Below, one piece after another: positions 8,250-15,943 of a stretch of DNA of 64,000 nucleotides (the first letter of the stretch is position 1; each line of letters opens with the position of its first letter). The DNA comes from Sphingomonas sp. Leaf32 (GTDB taxonomy: Bacteria; Pseudomonadota; Alphaproteobacteria; Sphingomonadales; Sphingomonadaceae), in assembly GCF_001421765.1 (NCBI RefSeq), contig NZ_LMLA01000010.1, positions 62,001 through 126,000 of the forward strand. The letters are read 5' to 3'. The notes under the pieces were generated by a model. The model was not told where the DNA came from, made no database searches, and saw nothing but the letters and a program-made list of their open reading frames with translations. A program made the position numbers and the translations under genes.

Positions 8250-8486
8250 ATGGGTTTTGCCAAGAAGATGCTGATCGCGGCTTCGGCCGTGTCGATGACC
8301 GTCGCTCCGACGATCGCCAACGCTGCCAACGCTTCGAAGCTGTCGGTTGCTCGCGCGTCGGCGCCGGCTGCCAAGGGTGAGAAGCTCGCCGGCGGCGGCA
8401 TCATCGTCGCTCTGCTGGCTGCTGCTGCCGTCGTCGCTGGCATCGTCGTCGTCGCCGACTCGGACAGCGATTCGGACAGCAACTGA
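8250..8486 (+). CDS. Small exported or membrane protein with acidic SD-repeat tail
   Basis: 78 residues in three parts: a cleavable signal sequence ending near TIANAANA (about residue 27), a short polar stretch, and one hydrophobic segment (about 48-69, GGGIIVALLAAAAVVAGIVV) followed by the tail DSDSDSDSN. AAGGGAG sits 8 bases before the ATG and a strong terminator follows, so this is very probably an expressed single gene. I do not recognise a named family. It is either membrane-anchored with an acidic tail or a secreted precursor. Confidence 0.75.
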   Translation: MGFAKKMLIAASAVSMTVAPTIANAANASKLSVARASAPAAKGEKLAGGGIIVALLAAAAVVAGIVVVADSDSDSDSN

Positions 8487-8520
8487 TTGTTCGCGCGGGC
8501 AACTGCGCTACGATCTGCGG

Positions 8521-8550
8521 AAAGGGCGTCCCTCACGGGGCGCCCTTTTT
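8521..8550 (+). terminator. Intrinsic terminator after the small acidic-tail protein gene
   Basis: AAAGGGCGTCC and GGGGCGCCCTTTTT form a stem around CTCAC, with a five-T tail, 34 bases after the stop codon. Confidence 0.85.
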
Positions 8551-8743
8551 CGTTGCGTTGCGGTGCGATCGTGCTTGTCGGGTGGGTGCGGTCGACCGGC
8601 AGGGCGCCCCAAACGGCCCAACCGACGTTCCTCGAACGGCTTCAAGGGCATCTACAGTCGGTAGGGGTTCGTCTGCACGAGGCTCTGGATCGATCGATAT
8701 TCAGCCAATCCGAGGGTGTTCGCTGGGCGACGTACAATCCCCT

Positions 8744-9017
8744 CGTTACCCCGGACGTGTTCGAGACCTCTGCAAAAGCCCTCGATCCGTACCCCGGCGA
8801 AGGTCGGGGTCCGGCTGGGGGGCGTCGTTGAGATACGGAAAAGCCTTTCCAACTGTACCCCGGTCTTCGCCGGGGTACGGCGAGGCGTTGGCTCTGTTCG
8901 AGACTTTCGCAGAGGTCTCGACGTGTTCCGGGGTCCACCTCGCCGCTCACTTTGTCCTGCGAAGCACTGGCTGCACCGATCGCCGTACCGTGGACCCGGG
9001 TCAAGCCCGGGGTGACG
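8744..9017. repeat. Family B palindromic repeat, interrupted copy
   Basis: Outer parts (8744-8762 and 8929-9017) align along their length with the intact copy at 29467-29575, both ending in GGGGTGACG. The copy is split by a 157-bp element at 8763-8919 with a 9-bp duplication of GACGTGTTC. Removing the element and one duplicate restores a continuous family B unit of about 108 bp. Confidence 0.8.
8763..8919. mobile_element. MITE-like 157-bp insertion with 11-bp terminal repeats and 9-bp target duplication
   Basis: The ends are GAGACCTCTGC (8763-8773) and GCAGAGGTCTC (8909-8919), a perfect 11-bp inverted pair, with weaker pairing continuing to about 22 bases. GACGTGTTC is present immediately on both sides (8754-8762 and 8920-8928). 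The element codes for nothing evident. Its interior holds a family C palindrome (TACCCCGGCGAAGG and its partner CTTCGCCGGGGTA). A non-autonomous transposable element mobilised by a transposase elsewhere is the simplest reading. Confidence 0.7.
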
Positions 9018-9134
9018 ATAGACCGGTGAAGGTCGATCGGCTTGGGCCACGGATGCCGCCATGATCGGCGGCAGAAACTGCCCGGCGCTGCGGAGTGCCC
9101 GACGATCGTAACCAACGGGACCGCGCGCTGTTTC

Positions 9135-9917
9135 TCAATCGACGCTGATACCGCTTCCCTCGGGGCAGGCAGTCGTCAGATAGCGGCGCGAGTCGCCCTC
9201 CAGCACCAGTGCCGTCAGCCGCCCGGTACGGTAGGCGCCGGTATCGATTCCGATCCGGTTCGCGCGGACATCGGGTTCGTCGGTGACGGTATGGCCGTGG
9301 ATCACGAAGCGTTCGAACCGACCGCCATGGTCGAGGAACGGGGCTCGTATCCAGCGCAGGTCGGACGCCTTCTGATCCTCCAGCGCCACGCCCGGACGAA
9401 GGCCGGCATGGACCATCACATAATCGCCGATCACGATCTTGTCGGGCAGCGACCGCAGGAAGGTGAGATGGTCGGCGGGTACATGTTCACGGATCAGGCG
9501 CTGGACGCCCTTCAAATCCTCGCGCTCATAGGTCGCGTCGTCCACGCCGTAGCTGAGCAGGGTCTCGCGGCCACCGGCCCGGTTGAAGATGCCGAGCGCC
9601 TGTCGCGCGCCCTCGGCGGCCTCCAGTAGCAGTTCCTCATGGTTGCCGAACAGGCAATGCACGTCGTCGCTGGCCGCGCACAGCGCCATGACGCGTTCGA
9701 CCACGCCCCGCGAATCGGGTCCGCGATCGATCAGGTCGCCGAGGAACACCAGCGTGACGCGCCGGTCGCCGCGCCCCGGATCGGCATCGATCCGCGCCAG
9801 CAAATCCTCCAGGCAATCGAGCCGCCCGTGGATGTCGCCGATCGCATAGACGATGTGGCCATCGGCAATACGGGGCGCTGGTGCGGCGGTCCGGCGAAAT
9901 AGCTTGGAGAAAACCAT
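9135..9917 (-). CDS. PPP-type metallophosphatase (calcineurin-like fold)
   Basis: 260 residues with the metal-site motifs in order: GDIHGR (27-32), GDLIDRG (60-66), GNHEE (91-95), then VHAG and FVIHGHT. These define the serine/threonine protein phosphatase and diadenosine tetraphosphatase superfamily, which uses two metal ions. The substrate cannot be read from sequence; bacterial relatives act on phosphoproteins or dinucleotide polyphosphates. No signal peptide is seen. It diverges from galU, with 129 bases between the two starts. Confidence 0.85.
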   Translation of the reverse strand: MVFSKLFRRTAAPAPRIADGHIVYAIGDIHGRLDCLEDLLARIDADPGRGDRRVTLVFLGDLIDRGPDSRGVVERVMALCAASDDVHCLFGNHEELLLEAAEGARQALGIFNRAGGRETLLSYGVDDATYEREDLKGVQRLIREHVPADHLTFLRSLPDKIVIGDYVMVHAGLRPGVALEDQKASDLRWIRAPFLDHGGRFERFVIHGHTVTDEPDVRANRIGIDTGAYRTGRLTALVLEGDSRRYLTTACPEGSGISVD

Positions 9918-10046
9918 GATTGTCGAACGCCTCTATGGCAAAGGGGCTGCACGATCAATGAACCGGACCGAATGGCCGCACCGGTCCGGGTTTGCCAATC
10001 ATCGGGCAAAGCTCTATTGCGGTGCAGCAATTTCAGGATGGAAGCG

Positions 10047-10913
10047 ATGACGATCAAGAAGGTACGCAAGGCAGTCTTTCCGGTCGCCGGTCTGGGCACG
10101 CGGTTTCTTCCCGCGACCAAGTCGATGCCGAAGGAAATGCTGACCGTCGTCGACAAGCCGCTGATCCAATATGCGGTCGAAGAGGCGCTGGAAGCCGGGA
10201 TCGAGCAGATCATCTTCGTCACCGGCCGCGGCAAGGGCGCGCTGGAGGATCATTTCGACGTTTCCTACGAGTTGGAAGCGACGATGAAGGCGCGCGGCAA
10301 GTCGATGGCGCTGATCGAGGGCATTCGGCAGAAGCCGGGCAGCCCGGTCTATGTCCGCCAGCAGGAGCCGCTGGGCCTGGGCCATGCGGTGTGGTGCGCG
10401 CGCGAGATCGTCGGCGACGAGCCGTTCGCGGTGCTGCTGCCCGATGAGCTGATGGTCGGCGGGTTCCTTCGCCAGATGGTCGAGGCGTACAACCAGGTCG
10501 GCGGCAACGTCATCGGTGCACTGGAAGTGCCCGACAGCGAAACCGACAAGTACGGCATCATTTCGCCGGGCAAGACCGATGGCCGCCTGACCGAAGTCAC
10601 CGCGCTGGTCGAAAAGCCCAAGGGCAAGGCGCCATCGAACCTGATGATCCCGGGCCGTTACATCTTGCAGCCCGAAGTGATGCAGATTCTCGATTCGCAG
10701 GAGCCGGGTGCCGGGGGCGAAATCCAGCTGACCGATGCGATGGCCAAGCTGATCGGCAACCAGCCGTTCCACGGCTTCACCTTCGACGGCAAGCGCTACG
10801 ACTGCGGCGACAAGGCCGGGTGGGTGCAGGCGAACATCGCGCTGGCGCTGGCCCGTGCGGACATTGGCCCGGCGGTGCGCGCCTTCGCCGAGGAAGCATT
10901 GGCGAACGGTTGA
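10047..10913 (+). CDS. galU: UTP-glucose-1-phosphate uridylyltransferase
   Basis: 288 residues. It makes UDP-glucose from UTP and glucose 1-phosphate. It shows the nucleotidyltransferase start KAVFPVAGLGTRFLPATKS, then EMLTVVDKPLIQYAVEEA, QQEPLGLGHAVWCA, LLPDELMVG, VEKPKGKAP, GGEIQLTDA and YDCGDKAGW. Length and motifs match bacterial GalU. The start at 10047 was chosen because an upstream in-frame extension of 25 residues is unlike the family. With pgm, about 11 kb away, it supplies the activated glucose needed by the exopolysaccharide genes further along. Confidence 0.96.
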   Translation: MTIKKVRKAVFPVAGLGTRFLPATKSMPKEMLTVVDKPLIQYAVEEALEAGIEQIIFVTGRGKGALEDHFDVSYELEATMKARGKSMALIEGIRQKPGSPVYVRQQEPLGLGHAVWCAREIVGDEPFAVLLPDELMVGGFLRQMVEAYNQVGGNVIGALEVPDSETDKYGIISPGKTDGRLTEVTALVEKPKGKAPSNLMIPGRYILQPEVMQILDSQEPGAGGEIQLTDAMAKLIGNQPFHGFTFDGKRYDCGDKAGWVQANIALALARADIGPAVRAFAEEALANG

Positions 10914-10946
10914 CCGGGGCGGGGCGGGGGCCTTTGGCCTCCGCCG

Positions 10947-11282
10947 CTACAGGGTGACCAGCCGGTCGCTCTGCAAGGTAGCGAGCAGGTCGATCAACCC
11001 GCCTGCCGCGACCTTTTGCCCGTCGGCGGACAGGCCGGCGAGGGCGAGGCCGGTCTGGCACGCGATCAGTTCGACCCCGCTGTCGGCCGCGATGGCGCGC
11101 AATTCGGTCAGGTCGGGCAGGCCGGCGGGTGCAGTGGCATTCTGGCGCAGCAACCCGACCGCGGCTTCATGCAGATAGACCCGCGCGCGACCGCCCAACG
11201 CTGCGGCGGCACAGGCCATGGTCAGCGCGGCGCGCAACCGGTCCGGGTCGGGACCGGCGACGACGATCGTCAGCCCGCGCAT
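10947..11282 (-). CDS. DsrE/DsrF-like sulfur-relay family protein
   Basis: 111 residues with the DsrE-type alpha/beta layout: TIVVAGPDPDRLRAAL, ALGGRARVYLHEAAV and ELIACQTGLALAGL. The cysteine in IACQTGL is at the position where several family members carry their sulfur-handling cysteine. The gene overlaps the upstream ThiF/MoeB-like gene by 13 bases, so the two are translated together. A role in sulfur transfer or cofactor thiolation is inferred only. Confidence 0.7.
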   Translation of the reverse strand: MRGLTIVVAGPDPDRLRAALTMACAAAALGGRARVYLHEAAVGLLRQNATAPAGLPDLTELRAIAADSGVELIACQTGLALAGLSADGQKVAAGGLIDLLATLQSDRLVTL

Positions 11283-12019
11283 CGACAGCCGGGGTCCTTG
11301 GGCAAGGTCAGCGTGCGGAAGCGGAATGCCAGCAGGTCGGCGATCAGCAGCTTGCCCGCCGGATCGTCGCCGAAGCCGATGATCGCGCGCATCGTTTCCA
11401 GCGCGGCGATGCTGCCGATGATCCCGGTCAGCGCGCCCAGCACGCCCTGATCGGCGCAGCTGGCGTCGGCGCGGGCGGGATCGTCGCCGACGAAGCAGCG
11501 GTAACAGGGGAGGTGCGGTTCCCAGCCGCGGAACACGCCCAACTGCCCCTCGAACTGCCCCACCGCCGCCGACACCAGCGGAATGCGGGCGGCAAGCGCC
11601 GCGTCGGCGACGGTCAGGCGGGTCGCGAAATTGTCGCAGCCGTCCAGCACCACCTGCGCGTCGGTGAGCAGGTCGGCGGCGTTGGTGGCATCGATCCGTA
11701 GCGCCTGACGTTCGACGGCGACGAAGGGATTGATCCGTGCGATCGCCGCTGCCGCCGCGTCGACCTTCAGCGCGCCGATATCGCTATCGCCGAACAGCGT
11801 CTGGCGTTGCAGGTTGCTGGCATCGACCCGGTCGTCATCGATCGCGACCAGCGTGCCGACCCCCGCCGCCGCGAGATATTGCAGCGCGGGCGATCCGATG
11901 CCGCCCGCGCCGATCACGACCACCCGCGCGGCCTTCAGCGCAGCCTGGCCCGCGCCGCCGACCTCGCGCAGGACGAGGTGGCGGGCATAGCGGTCGAGTT
12001 CGGCGTCGGAAAAGGTCAT
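11270..12019 (-). CDS. HesA/MoeB/ThiF-family adenylyltransferase
   Basis: 249 residues. Members activate the C-terminal glycine of ubiquitin-like sulfur carriers (MoaD, ThiS) by adenylation. Visible are the nucleotide loop VIGAGGIGSPALQYLAAAGV (about 35-54), DDDRVDASNLQRQTLF, DGCDNFATR, the cysteine pair in CYRCF and the C-terminal DPGCRC, which together form the usual zinc site. It lacks the C-terminal rhodanese domain found in eukaryotic MOCS3-type proteins. The start at 12019 begins the conserved SDAELDRYARH segment and overlaps the preceding gene by 4 bases. Whether it serves molybdopterin or thiamine synthesis is not decided here. Confidence 0.85.
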   Translation of the reverse strand: MTFSDAELDRYARHLVLREVGGAGQAALKAARVVVIGAGGIGSPALQYLAAAGVGTLVAIDDDRVDASNLQRQTLFGDSDIGALKVDAAAAAIARINPFVAVERQALRIDATNAADLLTDAQVVLDGCDNFATRLTVADAALAARIPLVSAAVGQFEGQLGVFRGWEPHLPCYRCFVGDDPARADASCADQGVLGALTGIIGSIAALETMRAIIGFGDDPAGKLLIADLLAFRFRTLTLPKDPGCRCAG

Positions 12020-12450
12020 TCGGCCCAATCGAACAACAGCACCGCGCGGTACCAGTTGCCGGCGCTGACGAAGCGCGGGACCAAATTGCCGCGCGCATAG
12101 CTGACCACCAGCCCGGCGGCATATTGTTCGACGGTCGGACAGTCGATCGCGCGCGGGATGGTCGCCCGCACGACATGATCCTCGCCGATGAGCACCGCGA
12201 CATCCACCTGCAACTGCGTGCGCCCCCCGACCGGGATGGGGCGGGGACACCCGGAGCGCCGCAGTTCGGACTGGACGAACGTCGCCATCTGCGCAGTCGG
12301 GCGCGGCGTGCGGCGATAGGGCAGCGGCGGCAGCGCCTGCCAGTCGATCGGCGAGCGCGCCACCGGCACCGACTGCGACGCGGGCGGTGGCGCCAGCGGT
12401 ATCGCCTGCACCAACTGCGCCGTCAGGCCGATCAGCGCCAGCGGGATCAT
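12016..12450 (-). CDS. Exported hypothetical protein
   Basis: 144 residues with a signal-like start ([20 protein letters not shown]), a proline-rich linker, then a compact domain with two cysteines (SGCPRPIPV and AIDCPTVEQ) that could form a disulfide. The segment [20 protein letters not shown] resembles the strand-rich TonB-C or energy-transducer-like style seen in sphingomonads, but this is a weak likeness. It overlaps its neighbours by 4 bases on each side, so it belongs to the dut-to-DsrE operon. Function unknown. Confidence 0.65.
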   Translation of the reverse strand: MIPLALIGLTAQLVQAIPLAPPPASQSVPVARSPIDWQALPPLPYRRTPRPTAQMATFVQSELRRSGCPRPIPVGGRTQLQVDVAVLIGEDHVVRATIPRAIDCPTVEQYAAGLVVSYARGNLVPRFVSAGNWYRAVLLFDWAE

Positions 12451-12884
12451 CGTCCGGTCGACCCGAATCCGCCCGAGCCGCGCACCGTGTCGTCGAGCGC
12501 GTCGACTTCGCCGAGCGTCGCGCGGGTGACGACTGCGGGCACCAACTGCGCGATGCGTTCGCCGCGTACCACGCGGAACGGTTCTTGGCCCAGATTGGCG
12601 AGGATCACCTTCACCTCGCCGCGATAGTCGCTGTCGATCGTACCGGGGGTATTGAGGCAGGTGATGCCGTGTTTGAGCGCAAGGCCGGAACGCGGGCGGA
12701 CCTGCACCTCATATCCCTCCGGGATCGCCATCGCGAAGCCGGTGGCGACGGCGTGGCGTGCGCCGGGGGCAAGCTCGATATCCTCCGCCGCGACGACATC
12801 CATCCCCGCCGCGCCGGCGGTGGCATAGGCGGGCAGCGGCAGCCCGGCCCCATGGGGCAGGCGAAGGATATGGAGCGCGATCAT
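12447..12884 (-). CDS. dut: Deoxyuridine 5'-triphosphate nucleotidohydrolase
   Basis: 145 residues. It hydrolyses dUTP to dUMP, limiting uracil in DNA and feeding dTMP synthesis. The five trimeric dUTPase motifs are present: [43 protein letters not shown] and the C-terminal [10 protein letters not shown]. Length is typical. It lies in the minus-strand cluster after coaBC, a pairing common in alphaproteobacteria, and overlaps the following gene by 4 bases. Confidence 0.96.
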   Translation of the reverse strand: MIALHILRLPHGAGLPLPAYATAGAAGMDVVAAEDIELAPGARHAVATGFAMAIPEGYEVQVRPRSGLALKHGITCLNTPGTIDSDYRGEVKVILANLGQEPFRVVRGERIAQLVPAVVTRATLGEVDALDDTVRGSGGFGSTGR

Positions 12885-13687
12885 CGGGTCACCATGGCGT
12901 TCTGACGGGGTGCGGGGTCGGCCGACATGCGGCGTACGGCGTCGATCAGGTCGGGATCGTCCAGCAATTCATGCCCGCGCCCCGGCAACACGCGATAATC
13001 GGTGGCGATGCCGCGCAGCGCCAGCGCCTCGGCATAGGGGCGGGAGAAGCGCTGCGGCGTGTCGCCATCGTCCGCCCCGACCAGCAGCGCGATACGGGTG
13101 GCGGGCGCGACACCGCCCACCGTCATCAGCGGATCGAAACTGGCGACCGGGACGGCGAACCCGCCATGCCCCTGTTTCGCGCGGAACTTGCGCCATTCGG
13201 GCAACATGCAGGGGCATCCGGCGAGCACCGCGCCATCGACCAGGCCGGGGCGCAGGCCGGCCAGCGCCGCCGCCATCGCCGCGCCACCCGACTGGCCGAC
13301 CAGGATGGTCCGCGCCTGCGGATAGCGGGTGCGCCAGCTCCTGATCGTATCGGCCACCGCCGCGATCCGGTCGGCGGTATAGGCGTCGCCACCGATCCCG
13401 CCGCGCGATCCGGGCGAATGGTGGCCGGCGGCATCGTGATAGCCCGGCCGAAGCAGCGCGACCACGCGCGCGTGCGGAATGGCATCGGCGAGATGCTGTG
13501 CCGATCCGGCGAACGATGCCGGGACTTCGCCATCGCCGTCGCCATGCAGCACGAGGACCAGCGTGCGGACGTCGCGCGGCGCGCTGGGGCCGAAGCTCTG
13601 CCCGGCCAGCGTCGTTGCCGGCGGTACGGCGCCATGCGTCGCGCAACCGGCGACGGCGAGGAGCAGCAGGGGGTTAAGCCAGCGCAT
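12881..13687 (-). CDS. Alpha/beta-hydrolase family lipoprotein
   Basis: 268 residues. [19 protein letters not shown] is a lipoprotein signal with the lipobox AVAGC. The catalytic serine lies in [14 protein letters not shown], an acid candidate is in GADDGDTP, and the histidine in [13 protein letters not shown]. The fold resembles esterases or dienelactone hydrolases. The substrate is unknown. It overlaps the end of coaBC by 14 bases and dut by 4, so it is co-transcribed with them. The longer in-frame start upstream was rejected because it would bury the signal sequence. Confidence 0.7.
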   Translation of the reverse strand: MRWLNPLLLLAVAGCATHGAVPPATTLAGQSFGPSAPRDVRTLVLVLHGDGDGEVPASFAGSAQHLADAIPHARVVALLRPGYHDAAGHHSPGSRGGIGGDAYTADRIAAVADTIRSWRTRYPQARTILVGQSGGAAMAAALAGLRPGLVDGAVLAGCPCMLPEWRKFRAKQGHGGFAVPVASFDPLMTVGGVAPATRIALLVGADDGDTPQRFSRPYAEALALRGIATDYRVLPGRGHELLDDPDLIDAVRRMSADPAPRQNAMVTR

Positions 13688-14852
13688 CGGCAATCCGGTC
13701 GGCCAGTCGGCCGGCAATATCACCCTTGGGGGCGTCGGCCCAAGGCTCGATACCCTCGGCAGTCACGAGATGGACGGCGTTGCGGTCGCCGCCCATCACA
13801 TCGCCCGACACGTCGTTGGCGACGATCCAGTCGGCATTCTTCGCGGTCCGCTTGGCGGTGGCATGGGCCAGCACATCGTCGGTTTCCGCCGCGAAGCCGA
13901 CCAGCAGGCGCGGGCGACGCGGACTTTTGCCCAGCATCGCCAGAATGTCGGGATTGGGGAGCAGGGTCAGCGCCGGCGGACCATCGCCCTTCTTCAGCTT
14001 GGACGGGGCGGCATCGACCTGCCAGTCGGCCACCGCCGCGACCATCACCGCCGCGTCGACCGGCAATGCCTGCGCCACCGCATTGGCCATGTCGCGCGCC
14101 GATTCGACATCGACCCGGTCGACACCCGGCGGGGTAGGAAGTGTCACCGGCCCGGCGATCAGCGTTACCCGCGCCCCGCGCGCGGCGCAGGCGGCGGCGA
14201 TGGCGAACCCCTGTTTGCCCGACGACCGGTTGGCAAGGTAGCGGACTGGATCGATCGCCTCATGCGTCGGACCGGCGGTGACCAGCACGTGGCGGCCGGT
14301 TAGCGTCTGCGGTGCGGCGGGCATGGTCATGCCTGCAATCGCCGCGACGATCGCGGCGGGTTCGGGCAGGCGGCCGGGGCCATATTCGCCGCAGGCCATC
14401 GCGCCTTCATCCGGGTCGAGCACGGTCACGCCGTCGGCGCGCAGCGTGGCCACGTTGCGGACGGTCGCGGGATGCTGCCACATCCGGACGTTCATCGCCG
14501 GCACCGCCAGTACCGGCTTGTCGGTCGCGAGCAGCAGCGTGGTGGCGAGGTCGTCGGCGACTCCGGCGGCCATGCGCGCCATCAGGTCGGCGGTGGCGGG
14601 CGCGACGACGACCAGATCGGCCTGGCGGCTGAGCTGGATATGGCCCATCTCCGCCTCGTCCTTCAGATCCCACAGGCTGGTATGGACCGGCTGTTCGCTG
14701 AGCGCCGCCAGCGTCATCGGCGTGACGAACTGCGCGCCGCCATCGGTCAGCACGCAGCGCACGCCGTGCCCGGCACCGCGCAGCAGGCGGATCAGCTCGC
14801 ACGCCTTGTACGCGGCGATGCCCCCACCGACGATCAGCAATATGCGTGTCAT
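13674..14852 (-). CDS. coaBC: Bifunctional phosphopantothenoylcysteine decarboxylase/phosphopantothenate-cysteine ligase
   Basis: 392 residues. It carries out two steps of coenzyme A synthesis. The N-terminal flavoprotein half (CoaC, about 1-185) has MTRILLIVGGGIAAYKACEL, the PATADLMARMA region, VPAMNVRMWQHPA and the substrate clamp ACGEYGPGRLPEP. The C-terminal half (CoaB, from about 190) has VLVTAGPTHEAIDPVRYLANRSSGKQG split across its core, VAAVADW and GFAAETDD. The start at 14852 is the family N-terminus; more than 190 further in-frame upstream codons belong to antisense of the next gene. Overlaps both neighbours. Confidence 0.95.
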   Translation of the reverse strand: MTRILLIVGGGIAAYKACELIRLLRGAGHGVRCVLTDGGAQFVTPMTLAALSEQPVHTSLWDLKDEAEMGHIQLSRQADLVVVAPATADLMARMAAGVADDLATTLLLATDKPVLAVPAMNVRMWQHPATVRNVATLRADGVTVLDPDEGAMACGEYGPGRLPEPAAIVAAIAGMTMPAAPQTLTGRHVLVTAGPTHEAIDPVRYLANRSSGKQGFAIAAACAARGARVTLIAGPVTLPTPPGVDRVDVESARDMANAVAQALPVDAAVMVAAVADWQVDAAPSKLKKGDGPPALTLLPNPDILAMLGKSPRRPRLLVGFAAETDDVLAHATAKRTAKNADWIVANDVSGDVMGGDRNAVHLVTAEGIEPWADAPKGDIAGRLADRIADALA

Positions 14853-15943
14853 CGCGTGATCCTCTGCACCCGAACGCGCCGCCTGTCGAGCAAGGTGCGC
14901 GTCAGGTCGCGCAACGCATCGGGCAAAAAGGCCATGCCGACCAGATAGGCGGGCGCTGCGACCAATACCCAGTGGAAGCTGTCGGTCCGTGCGAACAATG
15001 CGATCATTAGCGCAAACGCACCGAAGACGGCGGCGGCACGGGCGCCGAGCGGCCCCGGCGCCGCCGCCCATCCGACCAGCGCGATCATCGCCAGCGGCGC
15101 GCCCAGCCACCAGGGCAGCATGGTGAGCGCGGTGGAGCGCGCCATGCCCGATGCGAACAGGGCAGGGCCGTGCCAGCCGCCCCATGCGGCGGCGGTCGCG
15201 TCCAGCGGCCCAGCGACCATGCCGACCGCGCGGGCATGGAGCGACAGGATCGCGACGAACAGCAACAGGATCGCGCCCCATGCCAGCGCCTCGCGGCGTT
15301 GCCGCTCGACCAGCGCCGCGATCAGCATGACGATTGCGTAAAGCGCGGCGGTCTCGCGGATCAGCATGGCGCACAGCGCGAGGGCAACCGCCTCGACCCA
15401 GCGCCCCTCCCGCCGGATCGCCAGCGACCAGGCGACCAGCAGCCCGGCCCACAGCTCATGGAAATGCACCAGCGACGGCTGGACGAACGCGACCATCCCG
15501 CCCGCCAGCAGGAACAGCGCAGTGATCCGCGGCGGCCCGCGACCGAACCAGTCACCGATTCGCCGGGTCCAGGCGAAGCCGGCGGCGGCGGCGACCAGCA
15601 CCAGCAGCACGACCGAGACGCTATCGGGCAGCGCCGCCTGCACTACGCTCAGCGTCGGCAGGCGGACGGCGGTGAAGGGCCGCAACGGATAGCCGGCCGC
15701 GCGAAATTCGGTCGCGACCACGCCGTAATACTCGTCGCCCCGCCGCAGGCCGTCGACGACCGCGCCGTACAGGCCGAGATCGGCCTGCGCCCCGGCACGC
15801 GCCCCGTCGTCCTCGACCGGGCGAACCCATGCCGACAGCAGCAGCGCGGTGGCCAGGATCAGCAGGGCGAGCGCCATGCCGGGCCGCAGTCCGGCAAAGC
15901 GGCTGGGCAACGACAGCCAGAGCGGCGGTCGCGGCCGGATCAT
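14849..15943 (-). CDS. Polytopic inner-membrane protein, function unknown
   Basis: 364 residues with roughly eight to ten hydrophobic helices, for example ALALLILATALLLSAWV, VSVVLLVLVAAAAGFAW, GAILLLFVAILSL and ALMIALFA. Periplasmic-looking loops hold RPVEDDGARAGAQADLGLYG. The layout (acidic first loop, many helices, FVQPSLVHFHELWAG) resembles GT-C glycosyltransferase-like or DUF2029-type membrane proteins, but the key motif is not clear. It overlaps ubiB and coaBC by 4 bases each and is therefore in the same transcript. Confidence 0.65.
   Translation of the reverse strand: MIRPRPPLWLSLPSRFAGLRPGMALALLILATALLLSAWVRPVEDDGARAGAQADLGLYGAVVDGLRRGDEYYGVVATEFRAAGYPLRPFTAVRLPTLSVVQAALPDSVSVVLLVLVAAAAGFAWTRRIGDWFGRGPPRITALFLLAGGMVAFVQPSLVHFHELWAGLLVAWSLAIRREGRWVEAVALALCAMLIRETAALYAIVMLIAALVERQRREALAWGAILLLFVAILSLHARAVGMVAGPLDATAAAWGGWHGPALFASGMARSTALTMLPWWLGAPLAMIALVGWAAAPGPLGARAAAVFGAFALMIALFARTDSFHWVLVAAPAYLVGMAFLPDALRDLTRTLLDRRRVRVQRITR

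Noticed and set aside
8487..9134. Several short frames on both strands
   Set aside because: They lie in the terminator, the family B repeat and the MITE-like element; composition and position explain them.
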